Shown here: piece by piece, positions 25,837-33,932 of the stretch
Layout: each line of letters begins with the position of its first letter
How positions within the stretch are numbered: position 1 is the first letter of the stretch
Assembly (NCBI RefSeq): GCF_005146945.1
Contig: NZ_SWMS01000004.1
Location: 62,001-126,000, forward strand
Origin: Prauserella endophytica
GTDB lineage: Bacteria > Actinomycetota > Actinomycetes > Mycobacteriales > Pseudonocardiaceae
Reading direction: 5' to 3'
Length of the DNA stretch: 64,000 bases
Notes under the pieces: generated by a model
Told to the model about the DNA's origin: nothing
Databases searched by the model: none
Seen by the model: the letters and a program-made list of their open reading frames with translations, nothing else
Program-made: the position numbers and the translations under genes

Positions 25837-27219
25837 ATGACGACGACGAACCTCGTGCGGGTGACCATCGACGCACCGGCTCGCCGCATCGACCTCGCGC
25901 TGCCGGAGCGCTCATCGGTCGCCGAGATCCTGCCGGGGCTGCTGCGGCGCGCGGGCGAGAGCCTGCCCGACGACGGCGTCACCGAGGGCGGCTGGCTGCT
26001 GCGCCGCGCCGACGGCACGGCACTGGAGCTGGGGCGCTCGCTGGGCACGTACGGGATCAGGGACGGCGAGGTGCTGCACCTCGTGTCGCGCCGCCTGCAC
26101 TGGCCCGAGCTGGAGTACGACGACCTCGCCGACACCATCGCGAAGGGCGCCGGGCGCACGGGCCGCCCGTGGGGTCCCGCGCACACGCGCGCCGCGGGGC
26201 TGCTGACCGGCGCGTTCGCCGCCCTGCTCGCGTTGCTGGCCGTGGTGCGGGCCGGTCCGCCGTGGACCACGCCGGCGTTGGCCGCTCTGGGGTTCTGCGC
26301 GCTGCTGCTCGCGGCAGGCACGGTGCTGGCCCGTGCGCTGGGCGACGCGGGCGCGGGGGCGGTGGTCGCGGCGCTGGCGCTGCCGTTCGGCTTCGCCGGT
26401 GGTGCGCTGCTGCTCGCGGACGGGCCGCCGCTCGCGGGGTTCGGCGCGCCGCACGTGCTCGCGGGCTCCTCGGCGCTGCTCGTGGCCTCGGCCCTCGGCT
26501 ACCTCGGCGTCGTCGAGCGCGCCGAGGTGTTCATCGGCGGAGTCACCGCCGGCCTGCTGGGCACGCTCGCGTCGTGGCTCGCGACCATGGACTCGCTGGA
26601 CGGCGTGGACGGCGCCGCGGTGGCGGTCGTGGTGGTGCTGCTGTTCTCGCCGCTGCTCGGCCCGCTGACGATCCGGCTCGGCCGGGTGCCGATGCCGGTG
26701 CTGCCGCGCAGCACCGCCGATCTCGTGCGCGACGACCCGCAGCCGCCACGGCACGCGGTCTACGCCGCCGTGCTGCGCGCGGACCAGTTGCTGACCGGCA
26801 TGATCGGCGGCGCGACGACGGTCGCCGTGCTCTGCCTCTTCCTCGTGGCGAGCGAGGCGAGCACGTCGGTGATCGTGCTGCTGTGCGTGCTGGCGGCCGG
26901 TTTCTGCCTGCGGGCCCGGATCTACCCGGCGCTGCGGCACCGGGCGCCGTTGCTGCTCACCGGGGTGGCCAGCGCGGGCGCACTCGCCGTCGGCCCCGTG
27001 ATGGCGAACGCGGGCGTGCTGCTCGCGATCACGGCACCCGCGCTGCTCGCCGTCGGCGGCCTGGCCGTGCTCGCCGGACTCGGTCACAGCAGGCGATCGC
27101 CCAGCCCGTTCTTCGGCCGGGCCGCCGAGCTGCTGGAGGTGGCGATCGTGCTGGCGTGCGTGCCGGTGCTGTGCGCGGTGCTGGGTTTGTACGGGCTCGT
27201 GCGCGGACTCGGGGGCTGA
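25837..27219 (+). CDS. eccD: Type VII secretion integral membrane protein EccD
   Basis: 460 residues. An N-terminal ubiquitin-like domain (about 4-85: LVRVTIDAPARRIDLALPER ... LGRSLGTYGIRDGEVLHLV) is followed by roughly eleven membrane helices, the standard EccD plan. EccD dimers line the ESX membrane complex. The ATG at 25837 follows GAAGGGACACGCGG. It is divergent from the pseudokinase (145-bp gap that should hold both promoters; no confident boxes assigned) and is followed 4 bases later by EccB. Confidence 0.92.
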   Translation: MTTTNLVRVTIDAPARRIDLALPERSSVAEILPGLLRRAGESLPDDGVTEGGWLLRRADGTALELGRSLGTYGIRDGEVLHLVSRRLHWPELEYDDLADTIAKGAGRTGRPWGPAHTRAAGLLTGAFAALLALLAVVRAGPPWTTPALAALGFCALLLAAGTVLARALGDAGAGAVVAALALPFGFAGGALLLADGPPLAGFGAPHVLAGSSALLVASALGYLGVVERAEVFIGGVTAGLLGTLASWLATMDSLDGVDGAAVAVVVVLLFSPLLGPLTIRLGRVPMPVLPRSTADLVRDDPQPPRHAVYAAVLRADQLLTGMIGGATTVAVLCLFLVASEASTSVIVLLCVLAAGFCLRARIYPALRHRAPLLLTGVASAGALAVGPVMANAGVLLAITAPALLAVGGLAVLAGLGHSRRSPSPFFGRAAELLEVAIVLACVPVLCAVLGLYGLVRGLGG

Positions 27220-27223
27220 GGCC

Positions 27224-28627
27224 GTGGCGTCCAAACGCGACCTGCTGCAGGCACACCAGTTCCTCGCCCAGCGGGCGATCTCGGCGCTGGTCACGAGGGA
27301 ACCCGACCCCGAGCAGCCGCCGTTTCGCCGTCCCGGCGGAGCCGCGATCGGCAGCATCGTGGTGGCCGTGCTGGTGCTGGCCGGGTTCTGGGTGTACGGG
27401 CTGATCAACCCGGGCGGCAACACGTCGTGGCGGGACCGGCCCTCGGTGATCGTGGCGAAGGAGACCGGCACGCAGTACGTCTATCTGGACGGGGTGCTGC
27501 ACCCGGTCGAGAACTACACCTCCGCGCTGCTCGCACTCGGCGAGCATGCCGAGACCGTGTCGGTGTCGAGCGACTCGCTGGCGGGCGTCCCCCGTGGACC
27601 ACGTATCGGCATCGACGACGCGCCGGACACCCTCGTGGCGCGGGACAAGCTGCTCGCCGGAGGCTGGAGCCTGTGCTCCCGGCCCGTGCCCGACGCAGCC
27701 GGGTCCACTGTGGACGAGTCGGTGCTGCTGGTCGGCACGGGCGCGCGGGGCGGTACCCCGCTCACCGGTTCCGCTCTGCTCGTGGAGGTGCCTGCCAGCG
27801 GCGACCAGTACCTGATCGCGGACGGCCACCGGCACCTGATCCGGCAGTCGGACACGGTCGCCGTGGGCCTCGCGCTGCAGTCGGAGCCCAAGGCCAGGAC
27901 GGGAATGCCGCTGGTGGACGTGCTGCCCTCGGGGGAGCCGATCGCGCCGATCCGGCTCGGTGACGTGGGCGCGCCGTCGTCCGCTGTGCCGGGGCGCGGC
28001 GACATCCGGGTGGGTCAGCTGCTCGTCATGGAGACCTCCGGGAGCAGCGAGCACTACCTCGCCGAGGCCGACCGGCTCCGGCCGATCTCCCCGCTGCAGT
28101 ACGACATCCAGCGCGCCGACCCCGAGAGCAGGCGGGCGTACGGGGGCGAGCAGCCGGTCGGGGTCGCGCTCGGCCCGGCCGAGGTCGCCGAGGCCCGTGT
28201 GGCGCCGGCCGAGGAGCCCGGACCTGGTGCGGCGCCCGGCGAGCGGCCGCGCTTCGCCGAGGGGGGCACGATCTGCGCCATGTACGAACCGGGCGCGGCC
28301 GTGCCGGTGGTGCACGTGGATCCCCGGATCCCCGACCTGCCGACCGTGGCCACGCCTCGGCGCTCGGAGGCCGGGATGCCGCTGGCCGACCGCGTGCACG
28401 TCGAACCGGGCCGGGCGGCGCTGGTGGAGGTGATGCCGAGCGCCGAGGCGTACGCGGGCACGCTCGTGCTGGTGACCGACCAGGGCAGGGCGTACCCGCT
28501 CGCCGGTGCGGCGGTGCTGGACGTGCTGGGCTACGGCGGCGCGCAGCCCGTGCGGCTGCCCGCGGGGATCGTCAGCCGGGTGCCGATGGGCAGTGGTCTG
28601 GACCCGGCGACCGCGCTCAGCGGCTGA
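27224..28627 (+). CDS. eccB: Type VII secretion protein EccB
   Basis: 467 residues from GTG 27224. Starts with the EccB signature ASKRDLLQAHQFLAQRAISALV, has one membrane helix (about 43-64), then the large extracytoplasmic domain (YVYLDGVLHPVENYTSALLAL, two cysteines at CSRPVP and ICAMYEP that likely pair). EccB stabilises the periplasmic side of the ESX complex. The GTG sits 4 bases after EccD's stop, consistent with co-translation. Confidence 0.92.
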   Translation: MASKRDLLQAHQFLAQRAISALVTREPDPEQPPFRRPGGAAIGSIVVAVLVLAGFWVYGLINPGGNTSWRDRPSVIVAKETGTQYVYLDGVLHPVENYTSALLALGEHAETVSVSSDSLAGVPRGPRIGIDDAPDTLVARDKLLAGGWSLCSRPVPDAAGSTVDESVLLVGTGARGGTPLTGSALLVEVPASGDQYLIADGHRHLIRQSDTVAVGLALQSEPKARTGMPLVDVLPSGEPIAPIRLGDVGAPSSAVPGRGDIRVGQLLVMETSGSSEHYLAEADRLRPISPLQYDIQRADPESRRAYGGEQPVGVALGPAEVAEARVAPAEEPGPGAAPGERPRFAEGGTICAMYEPGAAVPVVHVDPRIPDLPTVATPRRSEAGMPLADRVHVEPGRAALVEVMPSAEAYAGTLVLVTDQGRAYPLAGAAVLDVLGYGGAQPVRLPAGIVSRVPMGSGLDPATALSG

Positions 28628-28775
28628 CCGCCGATCGGAGCCGTTCGAGGTGCGCGCGGTGTGCGACCATCAGCTCGTCGAGCTTGTCCCGGGTCTCCAT
28701 GAGCTCGGCGATGTGCGCGGAGAGCCGGTCGCGTTCCCTGGCCATGCGCTCCAGCGCGGCGTCGGAGTTCGTCTC
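28617..28775 (-). pseudogene. C-terminal remnant of a MerR-family regulator
   Basis: Only the coiled-coil tail survives: ALERMARERDRLSAHIAELMETRDKLDELM, ending LRSAVSR at 28617. The helix-turn-helix part is absent. The sequence joins directly to the middle of a plus-strand flavin reductase at about 28780. This remnant overlaps the last bases of EccB. Confidence 0.6.
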
Positions 28776-28781
28776 ACTCGG

Positions 28782-29112
28782 CGAATCGAGCTGGCCCGCT
28801 TGGACCTGGCCTACGTCCACCTCGAGGCCACCACGGACGAGGACGTGCTGCTGGGCCTGCGCCGGGCGTGGCCGGGAACCCTCGTCATGAGCCCGTCGCC
28901 GCCGATGGGTCCGAAGCAGACCGGACGGGCCGACGCGGACCATTGCTCGGGCTGGGCGCCGAGCTGATCAGCTTCGGCCGCGCGTTCCTCGCCAATCCGG
29001 ACCTCGTCGAGCGGCTGCGCAACGCGCTCCCGCTCGCTCCCGTCGACGAGGCCACGTACTGCGTGGGCGGCGACGCGGGCTACCTGACCTACCCCGCCTA
29101 CCAGTACAACAG
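28782..29112 (+). pseudogene. C-terminal remnant of an Old Yellow Enzyme-family reductase
   Basis: Two frames together spell the end of an OYE protein. First RIELARLDLAYVHLEATTDEDVLLGLRRAWPGTLV, then after a frameshift near 28940 LGLGAELISFGRAFLANPDLVERLRNALPL and DAGYLTYPAYQ. The FMN-binding N-terminal half is missing, and the normal stop is not seen before the YqeY gene's end at 29117. This looks like decay after a deletion that also removed the start of the divergent MerR regulator. Confidence 0.65.
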
Positions 29113-29116
29113 TGCC

Positions 29117-29467
29117 CTAGTCGAGGTGCCGGTTGAGGACATCGGCCTCGGCGCGGAGCCGGTGCGCGTGGTCCGCGCGGCCGAGTTGCTCGTACTCGGC
29201 CGCGGCCGCCAGGCGTTCGCGCACCTCCCGCTCCAGGATCGCGCGCAGGTCGGCGGCGGTCAGCTCGCGGCGTCGCGCCTCGGCGGAGCCCAGCCCCGCG
29301 GTCGCTCCGGCGACGTGCTCGCTGCCGGCGACCGATGCGGAGGTCTCCCCGACGGGGAGCGCCTCGGCGTTGTCGATCGCCGCGAGTGCGGAGCGGAGCG
29401 CCGTGATGGCCGCCTTGTCCCTGGATTTGAGCGCTGCCTTGAGATCGGCACGCAAGCCTGCCCGCAT
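29117..29467 (-). CDS. GatB/YqeY domain protein
   Basis: 116 residues. The N-terminal segment LRADLKAALKSRDKAAITALRSALAAIDNAE and the later LRAILEREVRERLAAAAEYEQLGR match the short YqeY-type GatB/YqeY family, small helical proteins related to the tail of the amidotransferase subunit; their role is unclear. The ATG at 29467 has no ribosome site but lies 8 bases after a TAGGCT -10 box, so it is probably leaderless. Slightly shorter than the usual 150 residues. Confidence 0.75.
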   Translation of the reverse strand: MRAGLRADLKAALKSRDKAAITALRSALAAIDNAEALPVGETSASVAGSEHVAGATAGLGSAEARRRELTAADLRAILEREVRERLAAAAEYEQLGRADHAHRLRAEADVLNRHLD

Positions 29468-29475
29468 GGGCGGGA

Positions 29476-29481
29476 AGCCTA
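29476..29481 (-). promoter_or_regulatory. -10 element of a leaderless promoter for the YqeY gene
   Basis: On the minus strand TTGCCG (29505-29500), an 18-base spacer and TAGGCT (29481-29476), then 8 bases to the ATG. Good match to the TTGnnn/TAnnnT actinobacterial housekeeping pattern. Confidence 0.5.
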
Positions 29482-29517
29482 GGCGGGGGCGGTGACGTGC
29501 GGCAACGGAGTTTCCCG

Positions 29518-30804
29518 TCAGGTTTCGGCAGGTGGGGGCGGCACCAGGAACATCTCGTCGGGCAGGTCGTCGCGGACGGGCTCGGCGGGCGGGAGCGCCG
29601 CGCGACGCGGCCGCCAGCGCGTGCGGCGGCCACGAACCAGCACCACCGCCGCCAGCGCGCCCAGCACCGCGGTCGTCACGGTGAGGATCGCGACCAGGCG
29701 CGCGTTGGAGGTGCTGTCCTCCCACCATGTGGCGAGCCGCACCTCGTCGGGGTCCGGCACGGGCCGCTCCACGGCAGGCAGGGCGGCGGGCTCCTCAGTG
29801 GACAGTCCGTCGGTCAGCGCCCGGTACGGGTTGACCATCCCGGCTCCGTAGGCGGCGCTGTCCCGGCCGCCCGGCGCCGGGGTCGCGGTGGCGAGGACGC
29901 GCCGCACGACCTCCTCGGCGGACAGGCCCGGCCACTTCGAGCGCACCAGCGCCGCGGTCGCCGACACGAACGGTGCCGCGTAGCTCGTGCCGTCCCGGTA
30001 CCCGTGCCCGCCCGCTCGCATCGTGGAGAGCACGCCGCCGCCCGGCGCCACCAGGTCCACCTGCGGCCCGATCTGCGAGCTGGGCAGCCGGTTGCCCGCC
30101 ATGTCCACGGCGCCGACGCCGAGCACCCCGTCGTAGCCCGCGGGGTAGGTGGGCCCGCCCGGCGCCGCGCCCTCCTGCGCGTTCCCGGCGGCGGCCACCA
30201 CGACCACGTCCTTGTTCACGGCGTGCCGGATCGCGTCACGCACGTAGTGGTTGTCGAGTCCGCCCGCGACGGACAGGTTGATCACGTCTGCGCCGTGGTC
30301 GGCCGCGTACCAGATGCCCCTGGCGAGCACCTCGGGGTCGATGGCCTGCGCGGCGCCGTCGGTGGTGTCGCTCTCGCTGACGCGCACCGGCAGGATCGTC
30401 GCGTCCGGGGCGAGCCCGGCGAACCCGATGCCGGGAGTGGGCGCGGCGGCGATGATTCCGGCGACCCCCGTGCCGTGTGAGACGCAGTCGAAGCTGCCCG
30501 GCAGGTCGCCGACGAGGAAGAAGTCCTGGCCGCGCTGGACCTTCCCCGGCTGCCGCAGCTGCGGGTGGTCGGAGTCCACCCCGGAGTCGATCACGGCGAC
30601 CACCACCCCGGCGCCGGTGCCGTGCCGCCGCACCGCCTGCGCGTCGAGCGTCCGCTGGGCCCACGGCAGCTCGGTGACCACGGGGCTCGCGGGCTCCGTC
30701 CTGCCGCACGCCCCCGGTGGTGGCGCGGCCGTGGCCATCCCGGGGTTCCCGCCGACGGCCGCCGCCGCGAGCGCGACGACCGCCGCGACCAACCTGGCTT
30801 TCAT
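29518..30804 (-). CDS. mycP: Type VII secretion-associated serine protease mycosin (MycP)
   Basis: 428 residues: signal peptide (about 1-27), subtilisin-like domain with the triad Asp73 (VIDSGVD), His110 (SHGTGVAG) and Ser274 (DGTSYAAPF), oxyanion Asn in AAAGNAQ, then a C-terminal membrane helix (about 365-390) and a basic tail. All catalytic residues are present, so it should be active. Mycosins sit on the outer face of the ESX complex, stabilise it and cleave certain substrates. It is the last gene of the minus-strand run from 38507, 4 bases beyond the WXG-like gene. Confidence 0.92.
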   Translation of the reverse strand: MKARLVAAVVALAAAAVGGNPGMATAAPPPGACGRTEPASPVVTELPWAQRTLDAQAVRRHGTGAGVVVAVIDSGVDSDHPQLRQPGKVQRGQDFFLVGDLPGSFDCVSHGTGVAGIIAAAPTPGIGFAGLAPDATILPVRVSESDTTDGAAQAIDPEVLARGIWYAADHGADVINLSVAGGLDNHYVRDAIRHAVNKDVVVVAAAGNAQEGAAPGGPTYPAGYDGVLGVGAVDMAGNRLPSSQIGPQVDLVAPGGGVLSTMRAGGHGYRDGTSYAAPFVSATAALVRSKWPGLSAEEVVRRVLATATPAPGGRDSAAYGAGMVNPYRALTDGLSTEEPAALPAVERPVPDPDEVRLATWWEDSTSNARLVAILTVTTAVLGALAAVVLVRGRRTRWRPRRAALPPAEPVRDDLPDEMFLVPPPPAET

Positions 30805-30808
30805 GGTG

Positions 30809-31147
30809 CTACGCGGAGGTTTCCCGGTGATCGGTACCGGTCAGCCGGTTCACCGAGGTGGTGCCCTGACTCTCCGCGGCGACATAGTCGTTGACGCAGC
30901 CCATCGCGTCGTCGCACAGCCCGCCGTAAGCGCCGGGGATGGCGTCGGCCCTGGCGGTCAGCTGCTCCGCGAGCGGCAGGTAACGCTCCAGGAACGCCTG
31001 CGCCAGCGAGTCACCGCCGATCCCGGCCTGCCCCGCCTGGATGGCCCGCTTGTGGTTCTCCCACGCGCTGCCGAAGTCCTCGCCCGCTGCGCGTAGCCGG
31101 TTGATGCCCCGTGTCACGGCGTCCGGGTCCATGTCGTAGTCGGCCAT
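30809..31147 (-). CDS. WXG100/EspC-like ESX-associated helical protein
   Basis: 112 residues, predicted helical hairpin: YDMDPDAVTRGINRLRAAGEDFGSAWENHKRAI ... LAQAFLERYLPLAEQL. The central GIGGDSLAQAF replaces WxG. Length and position next to MycP and the YbaB-like gene fit a small exported ESX protein or chaperone. The ATG at 31147 is preferred (AGGGAG 9 bases upstream); it overlaps the upstream stop as TGATG. A GTG one codon earlier is possible. Confidence 0.65.
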   Translation of the reverse strand: MADYDMDPDAVTRGINRLRAAGEDFGSAWENHKRAIQAGQAGIGGDSLAQAFLERYLPLAEQLTARADAIPGAYGGLCDDAMGCVNDYVAAESQGTTSVNRLTGTDHRETSA

Positions 31148-31527
31148 CACAACTCTCCCTTGATCTTCCTGTCGAGCTGGTGCAAGAAGGGTCCGGTGTG
31201 GACGTCCGTCTCCTGGAACTTCGCGTTCGGTGGGAGGTACTGCTTCGTGATCTCGAACAGCTGTTCCTGCGACTGCGTCACCGCTTCCCTGATCGTGTCC
31301 ACGATGGACGCGGCGAGCGCCTTCGAGTCGGTGGTCCGGTAGATCCTCGGGTCCAGGTACAGCTCGCTCAGCTCGCCGCGGCCCACCACCGTGGCGCTGA
31401 TGAGCCCGTCAGGCGAGTCGGCGGTCGCCTCGATGTCCGCAATCCGCTGCCTGATCCGGAGCAGGTCGTCGCGCAGCCGTTCGTAGTCAGCCTTGCGCGC
31501 GGCTGGGTCGATCGTCGGCCGTACCAT
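31147..31527 (-). CDS. YbaB/EbfC-family protein
   Basis: 126 residues. An N-terminal coiled coil (YERLRDDLLRIRQRIADIEATADSPDGLISATVVGRGELSELYLD) and the following beta hairpin are typical of the YbaB/EbfC nucleoid-associated fold. In actinomycete ESX loci such proteins are regularly paired with WXG100 genes, and their job there is unknown. The ribosome site CCAAGGAGGCCAC before ATG 31527 is strong. Coupled to the small helical gene downstream. Confidence 0.8.
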   Translation of the reverse strand: MVRPTIDPAARKADYERLRDDLLRIRQRIADIEATADSPDGLISATVVGRGELSELYLDPRIYRTTDSKALAASIVDTIREAVTQSQEQLFEITKQYLPPNAKFQETDVHTGPFLHQLDRKIKGEL

Positions 31528-31556
31528 GTGGCCTCCTTGGTCTTTTCCGTGGTGAC

Positions 31557-32093
31557 TCAGGTGTTCTCGCCGGGCGCCACCGCCCGGGTGTGCCGGGGGA
31601 CCGGCCGCTCCTCCGGGCGCGGGGCGGGCTGCGCGGCCTCGCCGGTCGCCAGCCGGACCGTGCCGAGGAACCGCTGGAAGTCGCCCACCAGAGCCTCTAC
31701 GTGGTCCCTGCTCGTGGTGAGCACGATCCGCAGTACCGCGCGCTTCCGGCTGTCCTCGACGTCGACCATCGCGAGGAACGCCTGGCACTGCACGGTTTCC
31801 GGCCCGACGAGCAGGATCTGTGCGAGCCCAGGTGAGTCCGGCGTGCCGACCTCCGTCCGGCTCAGCACCTCGACGCGGGCGCCGGACCGCCGCAGCATCG
31901 CGATGGCGTGGTCGGCGATCTCGGGCAGCCCGGTCTCGCCGGCCATCAGCTCGCCCGCGGCCGTGATGGTCGCGGCTTGCTCGGGGTGCACCGCGGCGAC
32001 CACGCCGTCGGGCGTCTCGGCCTCCCGTGCACTCGGGGCCCGCCAGCCATCCGGTATCACGAACTCGATGGGAAAGGGCATTGTCGTGGTCAT
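31557..32093 (-). CDS. ESX-locus protein of unknown function (LpqN/DUF1795-like fold suspected)
   Basis: 178 residues without signal peptide or membrane helix. It opens MPFPIEFVIPDGWRAPS, a pattern seen at the start of PsbP/DUF1795/LpqN-like alpha-beta proteins, and has a central VQCQAFLAMVDVEDSRKRAVLRIVLTTSRDHVEALVGDFQRFLGTVR. Family assignment is weak. It sits 12 bases downstream of the 559-residue effector candidate, so it could be a chaperone or immunity partner for that protein. Confidence 0.55.
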   Translation of the reverse strand: MTTTMPFPIEFVIPDGWRAPSAREAETPDGVVAAVHPEQAATITAAGELMAGETGLPEIADHAIAMLRRSGARVEVLSRTEVGTPDSPGLAQILLVGPETVQCQAFLAMVDVEDSRKRAVLRIVLTTSRDHVEALVGDFQRFLGTVRLATGEAAQPAPRPEERPVPRHTRAVAPGENT

Positions 32094-32105
32094 GACCGGT
32101 CTCCG

Positions 32106-33785
32106 TCAGAAGTAGTTGGCGTAGGGCGACACGGGGCCGGGGTTGCGGAAGCCCTCGGCGATGGCCGAACCGACGTCCTTCAGGGTCTGGGTGGCCTTCT
32201 GCGGGTCGATCACGATCTGTCCCTCCAGCTTCCCGCCGATCCCGAGCGCGGCGCCGACCTTGCCGCCGATCACCCATTTGTCGCCCTGCTTGCCCGCGGT
32301 GAAGCCGCCGTCGAGCCCGATCCCGACCCGCGCCTCGGCCTTGCCGCCTGCGCCGATGCCGCCGTAGTCGGCGAACCCGCTCACGTTCGCCTTGGCTCCG
32401 GCGAAGGCGCCCGCCTCGGCACCGAAGAACCGCCCGCCGACGTCGAGTGACGCTTCGGCCTCGCCTCCTGCCAGCGCCTCCGCCCTGACTCGCGCCGAGG
32501 CGTCCCCGACATCGGTGCGCGTGGCCACCGAACCCCCGGCGCCCCAGGCCGCCTTGCCTTCGAACCGGCCTGCCTGCGGGGTCGGCGTGTCCAGCCACTC
32601 GGTGTACAGCGACCCGTCCTGCGGCAACCCCGTGCTGTGCCAGCCCGTGACCTCGGCCTCGAACTTGGCGGGCACGTCCTTGCCCGCGATCTCGAGCTCG
32701 CGCATCCCGGAGTCGACCTTGAACGACGCGTCCCGCACGGCGTCGTAGTTTCGCTCCAGTTGCCCGTCGCTCAGCCTGCTGCGGTCGATCTGGTCGCCCG
32801 TCTTGTTGGCGCCGAACAGTTTCTCGCCTGCCGGGCCGCGCAGCTGGCCCTTCTTGTCGCCCAGCTCGATGTCGAGCCGGTGGGGTATCTCCTGCGGCGG
32901 CTTCTCGTGCTGGACCGGGCTGACGTTCCAGCCCTCGAAAGCGCCGCGGACCTGTTCCTTCGCCTGCTCCGTCATCGCCTGGCCGCGGGCGACGAGGTCC
33001 CGCACCACCCGCTCCTCGGCGAAGGCGGCTTCACCGGGCGGCATCGTCCGGCTCAGGTCGAAGATCGGGCGGCCGTCCTCGATCTCGGCCAGCCGGCCAT
33101 CCCTGAGCGCGTCCACGGTGTCGGCGCCCTTTGCGAGACCGTCACCGAGCTTGGTCATCTCCTCCCCGACGGCTCTGGTCCGCTCGGCCTCGGCGGTCGC
33201 CTGCTCGCCGAACTGCTGCCCCGGACGGCCACGCCAGTCGGGACCGGCGGCGTGGGCGACCTTCAGCGCCTCGTCGGCGGCCTGCTGTCCCTGGGCTCCG
33301 GTCTGCTTCAGCCCGTCGGCCGCGGCGCGGAGCGCCGTCGGGTCCGTCTCGGGTAGTGGGGCTTCGGCGAGCACACGGTCCTTGAGCTCGTCACCACTGG
33401 CCTGGTTCCCGTCCTGCGGCGCGGGCCGGCCCTGCTCGCCGGGCGCGGGTTGCTGACCGGGCGCCGCCGGTGGGCCGGGGTCCGTCTCTCCGGGTGCCTC
33501 GCCCGGTGCGGCGTCGGCCTCGCCGCCGTCCGGTGCGGGCTCCCCGGGTTCGGCGTCCGCCGGTGCGGTCTCGGCGGGAGGCTGCTCGGCGGACGGCTCC
33601 TCCGCCGGTGGCTGTTCGGCGGGCGGTTGTTCCGCGGGAGGCTGCTCTGCCGGTGGCTGTTCGGCGGGCGGTTGTTCCGCGGGAGGCTGCTCTGCCGGTG
33701 GCTGCTCCGCGGGAGCCGGTTCGGCGGGCGGCTCCTCCGCCGGTGGGGCCGGGGCGCCACCGGTGCCCCCTGCTTCCTCGGCCAT
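32106..33785 (-). CDS. Pro/Glu-rich ESX effector candidate with WxG-like module and Gly-rich C-terminal beta domain
   Basis: 559 residues. Residues about 1-150 are Pro/Glu/Ala-rich with many PPAEQ repeats. A helical module (about 150-330) contains GPDWRGRPGQQFGEQA, a WxG turn between helices. The C-terminal region (about 430-545) is a Gly/Ala-rich alternating beta pattern (GRFFGAEAGAFAGAKANVSGFADYGGIGAGGKAEARVGIGLDGG) that ends NPGPVSPYANYF. No signal peptide. Start ATG 33785 has AGGGAG upstream. It shares the MAEEA start and acidic Pro-rich leader with the 515- and 649-residue proteins next door, which suggests a common export route. C-terminal function unknown; the beta domain may associate with membranes. 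Confidence 0.7.
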   Translation of the reverse strand: MAEEAGGTGGAPAPPAEEPPAEPAPAEQPPAEQPPAEQPPAEQPPAEQPPAEQPPAEQPPAEEPSAEQPPAETAPADAEPGEPAPDGGEADAAPGEAPGETDPGPPAAPGQQPAPGEQGRPAPQDGNQASGDELKDRVLAEAPLPETDPTALRAAADGLKQTGAQGQQAADEALKVAHAAGPDWRGRPGQQFGEQATAEAERTRAVGEEMTKLGDGLAKGADTVDALRDGRLAEIEDGRPIFDLSRTMPPGEAAFAEERVVRDLVARGQAMTEQAKEQVRGAFEGWNVSPVQHEKPPQEIPHRLDIELGDKKGQLRGPAGEKLFGANKTGDQIDRSRLSDGQLERNYDAVRDASFKVDSGMRELEIAGKDVPAKFEAEVTGWHSTGLPQDGSLYTEWLDTPTPQAGRFEGKAAWGAGGSVATRTDVGDASARVRAEALAGGEAEASLDVGGRFFGAEAGAFAGAKANVSGFADYGGIGAGGKAEARVGIGLDGGFTAGKQGDKWVIGGKVGAALGIGGKLEGQIVIDPQKATQTLKDVGSAIAEGFRNPGPVSPYANYF

Positions 33786-33932
33786 CTCGGTACTCCCTGG
33801 GACAGTCGATCACCTGAGCCGAACCCCAGTGTTGTGGTGGCACGCGCGATGCGGCGGCCGGTGGCCTGTTCTGGCCAGCCGATCTCGGCCTTCACGTCAT
33901 CGCGGGCAATCCGCCGAGGGTGCGGTGAACCG

